A stretch of DNA of 64,000 nt from Stutzerimonas stutzeri (GCF_024448955.1 NZ_JAMOIH010000016.1:57808-121807); one strand, 5' to 3'; shown: positions 10,428 to 18,707, numbered from the stretch's first letter. Translations and numbers: made by a program. The notes: generated from the sequence alone by a model not told the origin.

Positions 10428-11120
10428 ATGATTGCCGCCGAACTGCTCGCACCATCCAGCCTTTTTCTGGGCTGGTTGCTTTATGCCGCCGGGCTGTTTT
10501 GGGCCTGCGCGCGGGCGCCCTGGGTGGAACTGTTCAGCGATACCCGGCGCCAGCATCTAGTGTTCGGCGCCGTTCTGGCGATATTTCTACTTTGGCTAGT
10601 GCGTCGAGACTTCGATTCCGGGCTGTCCTTCCACTTCATCGGACTGACAGCCGTAACACTCTTGCTGGATTGGCCACTGGCAATCCTTGCCGCCTTCGTT
10701 GCCCAGCTCGGACTGACCGTTACGGGCCATCAACAGCTGGCAGCGCTCGGCCTGAACGGCATGCTGCTAGTGCTTATACCGGTGGCGGTGACAGAGTTCT
10801 GCGCCATTGCCGTCGAACGCACCCAGCCGCGAAACCTTTTCGTCTACATCTTCTTTTCTGGGTTCTTTGCCGCCGGCCTGGCAGCGCTTTTTTGCATTCT
10901 GGCCGGACTGGGAATCCTGTTGATCGATGGTCGCTACCCAATGCCTCCCTGGCTGGAAGACTTTGCCGGCTACATCTGGCTGGTGATGTTTCCCGAAGCA
11001 TTCATCAACGGAACCGTCGTCAGCGCTCTGGTCGTCTTCTATCCGGACTGGATGGAAACCTTCAACCGCAGCCGCTACCTGCAAGCCCCTTGGAAAGACG
11101 ACGGGAACAAGCAGGCGTGA
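10428..11120 (+). CDS. CbiM-like integral membrane protein (energy-coupling-factor permease family)
   Basis: A 230-residue membrane protein with about six or seven hydrophobic segments. The pattern SFHFIGLTAVTLLLDWPLAI and the C-terminal MFPEAFINGTVVSALVVFY resemble the CbiM/NikM substrate-binding membrane component of cobalt/nickel ECF transporters. The typical N-terminal metal-binding His motif (MHIPDG) of CbiM is absent, and no CbiO/CbiQ genes are nearby, so metal transport is uncertain. It may be a diverged orphan of the family. It converges on yacG with only nine bases between stops. Confidence 0.65.
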   Translation: MIAAELLAPSSLFLGWLLYAAGLFWACARAPWVELFSDTRRQHLVFGAVLAIFLLWLVRRDFDSGLSFHFIGLTAVTLLLDWPLAILAAFVAQLGLTVTGHQQLAALGLNGMLLVLIPVAVTEFCAIAVERTQPRNLFVYIFFSGFFAAGLAALFCILAGLGILLIDGRYPMPPWLEDFAGYIWLVMFPEAFINGTVVSALVVFYPDWMETFNRSRYLQAPWKDDGNKQA

Positions 11121-11129
11121 GCCGCATAC

Positions 11130-11324
11130 TCAGTGCTGACGAGGCGGTACGTCACCGGAAAAAAGGTCATCCTCCAGCTCATTGCCTGGAATCGCATGCT
11201 CTTCGGATGCCCAGGCGCCGAGGTCGATCAATTTGCAGCGCTCGGAACAGAACGGACGATTCGGACTCTTCACGCTCCACTCGACTGGCGCGCCACAAGT
11301 AGGGCATTCAACCGTAGTGCTCAT
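11130..11324 (-). CDS. yacG: DNA gyrase inhibitor YacG (zinc-finger protein)
   Basis: A 64-residue zinc protein with four cysteines in two pairs, CPTC near the N-terminus and [14 protein letters not shown] near residue 30. This is the family signature; the E. coli protein binds GyrB and inhibits gyrase. The start was set at ATG 11324 (MSTTVECP), with GAGGAGG just upstream and an ATGA overlap with the coaE stop; a longer frame would extend into coaE without family similarity. The coaE-yacG pairing next to pil genes is common in gammaproteobacteria. Confidence 0.95.
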   Translation of the reverse strand: MSTTVECPTCGAPVEWSVKSPNRPFCSERCKLIDLGAWASEEHAIPGNELEDDLFSGDVPPRQH

Positions 11325-11929
11325 TCCTGACCTCCTCGCAACGTCAGATAAAAATTGTGCAACCGCTCTACTTCGGCGCCTAGCCAAATCAGATCGCGGT
11401 CGTTGGACAGCACGTCGTCCGCATGACGCAAACGCTCCTCGCGGCTGACCTGGGCCTTGACGATGGCTTGGATCTGCGCCTCGCTGGACTGATCTCGCCG
11501 GACGGCACGCTCGACCTGCACCGCTTCGGGCACATCAACAACCAGCACGCGGTCGACCTGACGATACTGGCCGGACTCCACCAGCAGCGGCGATACCATG
11601 ATGGCGTAGGGAGAGGCTGCCCGGGCGAGGTGGTCAGCGACTTCCTGGCGAATCAGCGGATGAAGTAATTCTTCAAGCCACTTGCGCTGAGCCAGGTCCT
11701 GGAATATCCGCTCACGCAGCACTGCACGATCCAGACTGCCATCAGATGCAAGAACCGCCTCGCCGAAGCGCTCGGCGATCAACCTCAACGCCGGCTTGCC
11801 AGGCTCCACCACCCAGCGCGCGGCATGATCGGCATCCACCCAGTGCACCCCGAGCCGCCCGAATTCTTCCGCCACAGCGCTTTTGCCGCTGCCGATACCG
11901 CCAGTCAAACCAAGCACCCATGGCTTCAT
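11321..11929 (-). CDS. coaE: Dephospho-CoA kinase
   Basis: Last enzyme of CoA synthesis; it phosphorylates dephospho-CoA at the 3'-hydroxyl with ATP. The 202-residue P-loop kinase has [16 protein letters not shown] (Walker A), [14 protein letters not shown] (substrate Asp) and [20 protein letters not shown]. Start ATG 11929 is directly preceded by an in-frame GTG. Overlaps yacG by four bases. In this cluster coaE follows pilD after a gap of about 450 bases carrying a REP pair. Confidence 0.97.
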   Translation of the reverse strand: MKPWVLGLTGGIGSGKSAVAEEFGRLGVHWVDADHAARWVVEPGKPALRLIAERFGEAVLASDGSLDRAVLRERIFQDLAQRKWLEELLHPLIRQEVADHLARAASPYAIMVSPLLVESGQYRQVDRVLVVDVPEAVQVERAVRRDQSSEAQIQAIVKAQVSREERLRHADDVLSNDRDLIWLGAEVERLHNFYLTLRGGQE

Positions 11930-12375
11930 CACGCACCGCCCAGACCAGAAACGACGCGCAGTAGTAACGCCTGATCAGCGTGGATGCAAGTTGACGGTGC
12001 TCATGGACAGCAAAAATCGTGATCGATGCAGGCCTGCCTTTGGAATGAAGAATTGCGGGCTTCGAGCCGGCAACAAGCCTTTTCGCCGCGGGGCGCGCCT
12101 CCCACCGAAGCGGTATAGCGCGAGCCCTCTACGGATGAGCCGTTTTGTGGAAGGCCCGCCTCAGGGCGAAATGCTGTTCACTTAGGCGTTTAGGCAAAGC
12201 ACCACGGCAGATGGTCCCACCTGTAGGAGCGAGCTTGCTCGCGAAGCTTTTGCGTGGCCTGGGTTCGCGAGCAAGGACTCGGCGTCCCCCTCGCTCCTAC
12301 GAGGCAGCGGGGTTCGCTTAGGATTGATCGCACTTACGCTCCGCGCCTGCCTCTCGGCAAGCACAACGCTCGGAT
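11930..12375. other. Intergenic region between pilD and coaE
   Basis: 446 bases with no convincing gene on either strand. The only clear feature is the REP pair at 12223-12300. Confidence 0.6.
12223..12300. repeat. REP pair (BIME), GTAGGAGCGAGC family
   Basis: GTAGGAGCGAGCTTGCTCGC (12223-12242, followed by GAA) is the classic Pseudomonas REP. An inverted partner ends at 12300 (CCCTCGCTCCTAC, preceded by TTCGCGAGCAAGG from 12264), so the pair can fold head to head. Each copy has a GTAG foot beside a palindrome, the structure recognised by REP-associated transposases. Confidence 0.9.
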
Positions 12376-13242
12376 CTAGAACCCGGCGAACTGCAAATAA
12401 CTAGACGTGATCTGGTCACCCCACAGCAGGGCGATCCAGCCAGCGATTGCCAGATAAGGCCCAAACGGAATGGCTGTGCCGCTATCGGCTTTCTGCGCAC
12501 GCAGCATGATGGTGCCCAGCACTGCCCCAACAACAGAGGACAGCAGAATGGTCAACGGCAAAACCTGCCACCCACCCCAGGCGCCGAGCATCGCCAGCAA
12601 CTTAAAGTCGCCATAGCCCATGCCCTCCTTGCCGGTCACCAGCTTGAACAACCAGTACACGGACCAGAGACTGAGATAGCCAGCAACCGCCCCCCACACC
12701 GCATCAGGCAGCGTAGTGAACAAGCCGAACAGATTGACGAGCAATCCCAGCCACAGCAGTGGCAACACGATGGAGTCTGGCAGCAGCTGGTGATCGACAT
12801 CGATCATGCTCATCGCCAGCAGCCCCCAGGTCAGCAGCAACATCGCTCCAGCCTGCCAGGTGAAGCCGAAATGCCAGGCGACGTAGCCCGAGAGCAGCCC
12901 GCACGCCAGCTCAACCAACGGGTAGCGCTTGCTGATCGGCGCCTTGCATGACGAACATTTGCCGCGCAGCGCCAGCCAACTCACCAATGGGATGTTCTCC
13001 CACGGCCGAATTTCGTGATCGCAATGCGGGCAATGGGAATGAGGGAGAACCAGATTGAACGTCGTGGCAGGCTCGCCAGGCAACTCGAGAAACTCACGAG
13101 CCTGAGCGCGCCAATCGCGCTGCATCATGATGGGTAGGCGGTGGATCACAACGTTGAGGAAACTGCCGACCAGCAGCCCCAACACAAACACACAGAAAAC
13201 AAAGGCCAGCGTATTGCTGGCCAGAAAACTAACTATGTTCAT
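12376..13242 (-). CDS. pilD: Prepilin peptidase / N-methyltransferase PilD
   Basis: Inner-membrane aspartic peptidase that cleaves type IV prepilin and type II pseudopilin leaders after Gly and N-methylates the new N-terminus. The 288-residue polytopic protein carries the two zinc-cysteine pairs (CPHCDHEI near residue 72 and CSSCKAPI near 97). The catalytic aspartates lie in MSMIDVDHQLLPD and GKEGMGYGDFKLLA. Last gene of pilBCD, four bases after pilC; it should process PilA encoded divergently. Confidence 0.97.
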   Translation of the reverse strand: MNIVSFLASNTLAFVFCVFVLGLLVGSFLNVVIHRLPIMMQRDWRAQAREFLELPGEPATTFNLVLPHSHCPHCDHEIRPWENIPLVSWLALRGKCSSCKAPISKRYPLVELACGLLSGYVAWHFGFTWQAGAMLLLTWGLLAMSMIDVDHQLLPDSIVLPLLWLGLLVNLFGLFTTLPDAVWGAVAGYLSLWSVYWLFKLVTGKEGMGYGDFKLLAMLGAWGGWQVLPLTILLSSVVGAVLGTIMLRAQKADSGTAIPFGPYLAIAGWIALLWGDQITSSYLQFAGF

Positions 13243-13245
13243 TAT

Positions 13246-14463
13246 TCAAACCACAGCGCCCAACTGGAAGATCGGCAGGTACATGGCAATGATCAAGCCA
13301 CCCACCAGTACACCCAGAACGGCCATGATCATCGGCTCCATCAACGCCGTAAGGCCATCGACCATATTGTCGACTTCGTCTTCATAGAAGGTCGCCACTT
13401 TGGCGAGCATTTCATCCAACGAGCCGGATTCTTCGCCAATGGCCGTCATCTGAATGGCCATGCTGGGAAAAGTGCCGGTGGTCCGCATGGAGAAATTCAG
13501 CTGCATACCGCTGGAGACGTCGCTCTTCACTTTCATCGTGGCGTTGCGGAACACCACGTTACCGGTAGCGCCCGCCACCGAATCCAGCGCATCCACAAGC
13601 GGCACACCGGCGGCAAAGGTCGTCGAAAGCGTTCGAGCGAACCGCGCCACGGCGGATTTATAAAGAATGTCGCCTACGACCGGCACCTTGAGCAGCACCC
13701 GGTCGAACCAGTTGCGAAACCGCTCGGACTTGCCGTGCGCCGTCTTGAACGCATAAGCAGCCCCGAACAGAGCGAGCAATACCAGATGCCACCAGGCTTG
13801 CAACGCCTCAGAAATCCCGATGACCATCAGCGTAAACGCAGGCAGTTCGGCACCGAAGTTGGCAAACACATCCTGGAACTGAGGCACCACCTTAATCAAC
13901 AGAATCGCCGACACGATGATCGCCACCAGAACAACCGCGATGGGGTAATTCATCGCCTTTTTGATCTTGGCTTTGAGCGCCTCGGTCTTTTCCTTATAAG
14001 TCGCAACGCGATCCAACAAGGTTTCCAGCGAGCCGGACTGCTCACCCGAGTCGACCAGGTTGCAATACAGATCATCGAAGTACTGCGGCTTCTTGCGCAA
14101 CGCCGCAGCAAAGCTGTTACCCGCCGCGACTTCCTGTTTCAGGTCGTCTACAAGCTTGCGCATGTTCGGGTTATCGAAACCCTCGCCGATGATGTCGAAC
14201 GACTGCAGCAGCGGCACGCCGGCTTTCATCATGGTTGCCATCTGCCGGGTGAACAGGGCGATGTCCATCGGCTTGATCTTCTTGCCGGCGCTGAACAGCG
14301 ACACCGACTTCTTGCGGACCTTCTGTGGGTTGACACCCTGCTTGCGCAGTTGCGCCTTGACCAACGCAGGGCTGACGCCGCTCAGCTCGCCCTTTATCTT
14401 TGCGCCTTGCCTGTTGGTGCCTTCCCAGGTGAAAACACTGGTTTTTACCGCTTTCTGCGCCAT
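13246..14463 (-). CDS. pilC: Type IV pilus inner-membrane platform protein PilC
   Basis: Polytopic platform of the pilus motor, which couples the ATPases to pilin insertion or removal. The 405-residue product has two GspF domains (about residues 70-200 and 270-400); the first contains FTRQMATMMKAGVPLLQSFD, the second FARTLSTTFAAGVPLVDALD. Transmembrane segments lie near residues 170, 220 and 375. The N-terminal KTSVFTWEGTNRQG is typical. The ATG is one base past the pilB stop. Confidence 0.97.
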   Translation of the reverse strand: MAQKAVKTSVFTWEGTNRQGAKIKGELSGVSPALVKAQLRKQGVNPQKVRKKSVSLFSAGKKIKPMDIALFTRQMATMMKAGVPLLQSFDIIGEGFDNPNMRKLVDDLKQEVAAGNSFAAALRKKPQYFDDLYCNLVDSGEQSGSLETLLDRVATYKEKTEALKAKIKKAMNYPIAVVLVAIIVSAILLIKVVPQFQDVFANFGAELPAFTLMVIGISEALQAWWHLVLLALFGAAYAFKTAHGKSERFRNWFDRVLLKVPVVGDILYKSAVARFARTLSTTFAAGVPLVDALDSVAGATGNVVFRNATMKVKSDVSSGMQLNFSMRTTGTFPSMAIQMTAIGEESGSLDEMLAKVATFYEDEVDNMVDGLTALMEPMIMAVLGVLVGGLIIAMYLPIFQLGAVV

Positions 14464-14464
14464 G

Positions 14465-16168
14465 TTAGTCCTTGGTCACCCGGTTGACTTCTTCCAGGCT
14501 GGTCACGCCCTGCATGGCTTTCACCAAAGCCGAAGTTCGCAGATCGTTGAAGCCGTCTTTACGCATCTGGGTGGAAATATCGATGGAATTACCGTCCTCC
14601 ATGATAATCCTGGCCAGTGCCGGCGTGTTTTTAACCACTTCATAAATACCGACACGGCCTTTGTATCCACCCTTGCAATTGTCGCAGCCGACCGGGCCGT
14701 AGATTTTGAAGGTACCGATTTTATCGGCAGGGAAGCCTTCTTCCAGTAGGGCCTCCCTTGGCAGTTCCACTTCTTTCTTGCAGCTATTGCACAGCTTGCG
14801 CGCCAGCCGCTGGGCGATTATCAGGTTCACCGAAGTCGCGATATTGAATGCCGCGACGCCCATGTTGCGCAGCCGCGTCAGGGTTTCCGCTGCGCTGTTG
14901 GTGTGCAGCGTCGACATCACCATATGCCCGGTCTGCGCGGCCTTGATGGCAATTTCGGCGGTTTCCAGGTCTCGGATTTCCCCCACCATGATGATGTCCG
15001 GGTCCTGGCGCAGAAACGCCCGCAGCGCCTGCGAAAAATCCATGCCCTGCCGAGGATTGACGTTGACCTGGTTGATACCCTCGAGGTTTATCTCCACCGG
15101 ATCTTCCGCTGTGGAAATATTCACATCCACCGTATTAAGGATGTTCAGGCCGGTATAAAGGGAGACCGTCTTGCCCGACCCGGTAGGGCCGGTCACCAGG
15201 ATCATGCCCTGCGGCTGTTGCAGCGCCTGCATATACAGCGCCTTCTGATCTTCCTCATACCCCAACGCATCGATGCCCATCTGTGCACTGGATGGATCGA
15301 GAATCCGCATCACGATCTTCTCGCCCCACAGCGTCGGCAGCGTGTTCACCCGAAAGTCGATGGCCTTGGTCTTGGACAGCTTCATCTTGATCCGCCCGTC
15401 CTGCGGCTTGCGGCGCTCGGAGATATCCAGCCCGGCCATCACCTTCAAGCGTGCAGATATGCGGGGCGCCAGTTGGATCGGTGGGCGAGCGACTTCATGC
15501 AGAATGCCATCCGTGCGAAGCCGCACACGATAGGCTTTCTCGTAGGGTTCGAAGTGCAGGTCCGACGAGCCGCCGCGAATGGCATCGAGCAGCATCTTAT
15601 TGACGAAGCGGACGACCGGGGCGTCATCGGCAGCCTCGCCGCCCTCATCTGTTTTTCCATCCTCGTTGACGGTCTCGACATCCACGCCATCCAGATCGAC
15701 CTCACCCAGGTCTTCCAACCCGGTCGCGCCGCTCTCGTACAGCTTGTCGATGGCCTCGCCCAGCTTGTCGTCTTCCACCAGGATCGACTCGATGGTCAAA
15801 CCGGTGCTGAACTGGATATCGGCGATCGATTGATGGTTGGCGGGATCGGAGATGGCAACGTAGAGCTTGGTGCCGCGCCTGGAGAGCGGTAGAACACGGT
15901 GCTGCCGCGCCAACTTCTCGCTGACCAGATCTTTCGGTAGCGAGTCTTTATCTAGCGCGGACAAATCCAGCAATGCAACACCGAACTGATCGGACGCAAG
16001 CTCGGCTATGGCGCGGCCTTTGGCCAACTTGTTCTGCACGACATAAGTAACAAAGGGTGTTTTGCCGCGAATCGCCTGCGCCTGCGCCTGCTGGGCTGTT
16101 TTTTCGTCCAACACACCGGCCACGACCATCTGCCGTGCCAGTCCGGATAGGGAAATGTGTTCGCTCAT
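14465..16168 (-). CDS. pilB: Type IV pilus assembly ATPase PilB
   Basis: Hexameric extension ATPase that powers pilus polymerisation. The 567-residue product has the N-terminal GspE/MshEN domain, a linker rich in Asp and Glu (about residues 150-180), and the secretion-ATPase core. That core contains Walker A GPTGSGKT (near 328-335), the Asp box GMDFSQALRAFLRQDPDIIM, Walker B VGEIRDLETAEIA and the His box TGHMVMSTLHTN. Two CxxC pairs (CNSC and CDNC, about residues 460-500) form the family zinc site. Divergent from pilA. Confidence 0.97.
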   Translation of the reverse strand: MSEHISLSGLARQMVVAGVLDEKTAQQAQAQAIRGKTPFVTYVVQNKLAKGRAIAELASDQFGVALLDLSALDKDSLPKDLVSEKLARQHRVLPLSRRGTKLYVAISDPANHQSIADIQFSTGLTIESILVEDDKLGEAIDKLYESGATGLEDLGEVDLDGVDVETVNEDGKTDEGGEAADDAPVVRFVNKMLLDAIRGGSSDLHFEPYEKAYRVRLRTDGILHEVARPPIQLAPRISARLKVMAGLDISERRKPQDGRIKMKLSKTKAIDFRVNTLPTLWGEKIVMRILDPSSAQMGIDALGYEEDQKALYMQALQQPQGMILVTGPTGSGKTVSLYTGLNILNTVDVNISTAEDPVEINLEGINQVNVNPRQGMDFSQALRAFLRQDPDIIMVGEIRDLETAEIAIKAAQTGHMVMSTLHTNSAAETLTRLRNMGVAAFNIATSVNLIIAQRLARKLCNSCKKEVELPREALLEEGFPADKIGTFKIYGPVGCDNCKGGYKGRVGIYEVVKNTPALARIIMEDGNSIDISTQMRKDGFNDLRTSALVKAMQGVTSLEEVNRVTKD

Positions 16169-16478
16169 GGCGGCCTCGCTCCAATCTATGCCCGCCTTAT
16201 AGCCTAGATGCCGGTGGCTGCAAACAAGGTCAGCGGCGAGTGACGTTCTTGGTCACATATCGCCGGCAAAGAGTCAGGCTTGAGGTGCAACGTAGCGACT
16301 TGGTATCGGTACATGGAGCCAAGAGAAGCGGGTTGCGCTCGGGGAATAGCGCTCGGTGGCAGCAAGAGATTGAGGCACTTCACAGTCTTGACCGCTGCGC
16401 TCCAGCCAAACGAGAGCTGGCACGCCAACTGCTTTAGGTCTGACAGGCTCAAAGCCTTAACACTTAAAGGAGATACAA
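16169..16478. promoter_or_regulatory. pilB/pilA divergent control region
   Basis: 310 bases between divergent pilB and pilA with no convincing gene. The sigma-54 site of pilA lies at its right end. The activator PilR would be expected to bind upstream of it, but no specific site is called. Confidence 0.5.
16418..16433 (+). promoter_or_regulatory. Sigma-54 (-24/-12) promoter of pilA
   Basis: TGGCACGCCAACTGCT matches the -24/-12 consensus (TGGCAC, then TTGCT with one change, correct GG-to-GC spacing). It lies about 45 bases before the pilA ATG. In P. aeruginosa pilA is transcribed by RpoN with the PilSR two-component system. Confidence 0.8.
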
Positions 16479-16928
16479 ATGAAAGCTCAGATGCAGAAGG
16501 GTTTTACGCTTATTGAATTGATGATCGTTGTGGCGATCATTGGAATTTTGGCGGCGGTGGCGATTCCGGCTTACCAAGACTACATCGCACGCTCTCAAAT
16601 TTCGGAAGCGTTCTCGATGACTGCAGGAATGAAAACTGCTATCGCAGAATATGGTCAAACTAATGGCATCTATCCAGGAGCCGCTACAGCCCCATCAATA
16701 ACCGATCTCGCGGTAGCCGGTCAGTATTCTAACGCTGCGGTAACCGCCGATACCGGCGTTATTACCGTGACCATGGGTGCTGCTGGTACCGTCAATGCGA
16801 ATATCGCGGGGGGCATCATCACGCTGACCCCTCCTGCCCTGAACACCGATCCAACCTCGTTCGACTTCGCCTGCGCCTCTACGAACGTAGAACAGAAGTA
16901 TCTGCCAACAACCTGCACTGGAATATAA
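16479..16928 (+). CDS. pilA: Type IV major pilin PilA
   Basis: Structural subunit of the pilus fibre. The 149-residue prepilin has a short leader (MKAQMQKG) cleaved by PilD before Phe1. The mature N-terminal helix [20 protein letters not shown] includes the essential Glu5. The globular domain is Ala/Thr/Gly-rich, and the C-terminal disulfide loop is formed by Cys 132 and Cys 146 ([15 protein letters not shown]). The ribosome-binding site is AAAGGAG. It is somewhat less GC-rich than its neighbours and is followed by the REP array and a duplicated terminator. Confidence 0.97.
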   Translation: MKAQMQKGFTLIELMIVVAIIGILAAVAIPAYQDYIARSQISEAFSMTAGMKTAIAEYGQTNGIYPGAATAPSITDLAVAGQYSNAAVTADTGVITVTMGAAGTVNANIAGGIITLTPPALNTDPTSFDFACASTNVEQKYLPTTCTGI

Positions 16929-17026
16929 TATTTCGCTACGGCGGATCACTTTTCGTAATTCGTAAGATGGATTAGCGAAGCGTAATCCGTCGCTCACCGC
17001 GAACCTGCTGTCCGCCGCTGCAAACT

Positions 17027-17055
17027 AAACGCCTCGCCTTCGTGCGGGGCGTTTT
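17027..17055 (+). terminator. Rho-independent terminator of pilA
   Basis: Stem AAACGCCTCGC / GCGGGGCGTTT with a short loop, followed by TTTT, 100 bases past the pilA stop and after the first REP. Confidence 0.75.
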
Positions 17056-17343
17056 ACTGTTTATCGCGGTATGACGGATCGCTTTCCGTATGATGGAATC
17101 GCCAAAGGCGCTTCCGTCGCTTGCCACGAAACGGCGACATCCTTCGTCCCAACACCGCAACCGCACCCACCCACTCGAATGTCGGATTACGCCTTCGGCT
17201 AATCCAACCTACGTTGGCTGAACATTTTCGGCGCGGCGGACCGGCTTCCCATGAACGCCGTAAGACGGATCAATTCGTAGGATGGATTAGCGAAGCGTAA
17301 TCCGTCGTTCACCGCGAACCTACTGCCTCCGCCGTTGCAAACT

Positions 17344-17370
17344 AAACGCCTCGCCATCGTGCGGGGCGTT
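17344..17370 (+). terminator. Duplicated copy of the pilA terminator hairpin
   Basis: Same stem as 17027-17055 (AAACGCCTCGCCATCGTGCG, then GGGCGTT) with a weaker T-tract (TTCTGCTGTTT). It was copied together with the flanking REP as part of a 315-base duplication. Confidence 0.65.
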
Positions 17371-17430
17371 CTGCTGTTTGGGTGTGGTAATACCGCTTAT
17401 TGCGGCGGATCGGTATGGCGGATCGGCATC

Positions 17431-17990
17431 CGTATGATGGAATCGCCGAAGGCGCTTCCATCGTTTACCGCGAACCGGCTGCATCCACCACCCAACACCG
17501 CAACCGCACCCACTCACTCGAACGTCGGATTACGCCTTCGGCTAATCCAACCTACCTCGACTGAACATCGCGGTACGGCGGATCGGCGTCCGTATGATGG
17601 AATCGCCAAAATCGCTTCCATCGGTTACCGCGAACCAACTGCATCCACCACCCAACACCGCAACCGCACCCACTCACTCGAACGTCGGATTGCGCCTTCG
17701 GCTAATCCAACCTACCTCGACTGAACATCGCGGTACGGCGGATCGGCGTCCGTATGATGGAATCGCCAAAGGCGCTTCCATCGGTTACCGCGAACCAACT
17801 GCATCCACCGCCCCAACACCGCAACCGCACCCACTCACTCGAACGTCGGATTACGCCTTCGGCTAATCCAACCTACTCGACTGAACATCGCGGTGTGGCG
17901 GATCGGCGTCCGTATGATGGAATCGCCGAAGGCGCTTCCGTCGTTTACCGCGACTGGGCCACACCTCCAACGGCTGATCCAACTTACACT
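17431..17990. repeat. 160-bp tandem BIME units
   Basis: The marker CGTATGATGG starts at 17431, 17591, 17751 and 17911, an exact 160-base period. The third unit has one inserted and one deleted base that cancel. The fourth is incomplete and diverges after about 17955 (inverse REP degraded to CCAACTTACAC). 160 is not a multiple of three, so frames crossing the array are not conserved as protein. Confidence 0.92.
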
Positions 17991-18021
17991 TTTGGCTCAT
18001 TAATACGTCGAGGGGGCAAGG

Positions 18022-18585
18022 ATGCCTAACTATCGTCGCGCCCTGGTTCCAGGGGCGAGCTGGTTTTTTACGGTGAATCTTCTTGAGCGGCGCGGCAATG
18101 ATTTACTGGTGCAACACATCGATGTTCTGCGGACTGCCGTCCGGAGCGTGCATCGACTCCATCCCTTTACTATCAATGCCTGGGTGGTTTTACCCGAGCA
18201 TATGCATTGCGTCTGGACACTACCGCCGGGTGATGCGGACTATTCGCTGCGTTGGCGCTTGATCAAAACGTTCTTCAGCCGCGCCTTGCCCCTGGACGAA
18301 TACCGTTCGGCTGTACGCCTGCATCGCGGCGAGCGGGGTATCTGGCAGCGCCGTTATTGGGAACACCTCATCCGTAACGAAGCCGATTTCCGGCGGCATA
18401 TGGATTACGTGTATGTAAACCCACTCAAGCATGGCCTGGTTCGGCGCGTTGGGGATTGGCCCTATTCGAGCTTTCACCGCGACGTTCGTGCCGGGCTGTA
18501 CCCTGCCGACTGGGCGGGCGATCCGGAGCTTGTATTGCCAAGAGCCAAGCGTTCTACTCGCGGCCTGATGCATCCTTCTCCGTAG
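18022..18585 (+). CDS. REP-associated tyrosine transposase (RAYT, TnpA-REP)
   Basis: Single-strand nuclease/transposase of the Y1-HUH class, related to IS200/IS605 TnpA, that cuts and joins REP hairpins. The 187-residue product shows the HUH metal motif in NAWVVLPEHMHCVWTLP (His-Met-His near residue 59). The catalytic Tyr region is HMDYVYVNPLKHGLV (about residues 131-145). The common C-terminal WPYSSFHRDVRAGLYPADWA follows. The start has GAGGGGGCAAGG upstream. It is flanked on both sides by the same REP family and lacks the paired ends of an insertion sequence, so it is probably a domesticated, vertically kept gene. Its role here is inferred from the family. Confidence 0.93.
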   Translation: MPNYRRALVPGASWFFTVNLLERRGNDLLVQHIDVLRTAVRSVHRLHPFTINAWVVLPEHMHCVWTLPPGDADYSLRWRLIKTFFSRALPLDEYRSAVRLHRGERGIWQRRYWEHLIRNEADFRRHMDYVYVNPLKHGLVRRVGDWPYSSFHRDVRAGLYPADWAGDPELVLPRAKRSTRGLMHPSP

Positions 18586-18707
18586 GATGGAATCGCCGAA
18601 GGCGCTTCCGTCGTTTACCCCGAACCGGCTGCATCCATCGCCCAACGTCGAAACCGCACCCACCCTCCGAAGGTCGGATTACGACTTCGGCTAATGCAAC
18701 CTACGTA
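18583..18707. repeat. BIME unit downstream of the RAYT gene
   Basis: GTAGGATGGAATCGCCGAAG begins at the RAYT stop and is paired with an inverse REP ending CAACCTAC near 18703. Spacer wording (GAACCGGCTGCATCCA, AACCGCACCCA) matches the upstream 160-bp units. Unlike the array copies, this type A REP keeps an intact GTAGG head. Confidence 0.9.

Larger units (their letters stand above)
16929..18021. repeat. REP/BIME array between pilA and the RAYT gene
   Basis: About 1.1 kb of non-coding repeats. Type 1 REP (GTAGGATGGATTAGCGAAGC, then GTAATCCGTCG) occurs at 16962 (one change) and 17277. Type A (GATGGAATCGCCGAAGGCGC) occurs at about 17091, 17435, 17595 (altered), 17755 and 17915. Type B in inverse orientation (GGATTACGCCTTCGGCTAAT) occurs at about 17183, 17526, 17685 and 17847, ending CCAACCTAC. 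Pairs A and B face each other, so each A-B unit can fold. The first 315 bases (16961-17275) reappear from 17276, including the pilA terminator hairpin. From 17431 the array is a regular tandem repeat (next entry). Confidence 0.92.

Noticed and set aside
13141..14487. Long open frame (448 codons) antisense to pilC
   Set aside because: Rich in His, Arg and Gln with no recognisable domain; typical shadow frame of a GC-rich gene. The same applies to long antisense frames over petC/petB, pilB, cysNC, mlaF, pmbA and gatA.
16929..18021. Possible CRISPR array
   Set aside because: The repeated unit is 160 bases and the whole unit is repeated, with no short direct repeats separated by unique spacers and no cas genes.
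17335..18029. Three overlapping open frames across the 160-bp repeats with repeated peptide text
   Set aside because: The repeat length is not divisible by three, the frames follow REP palindromes, and none has a ribosome-binding site or known domain. They are by-products of the repeats.
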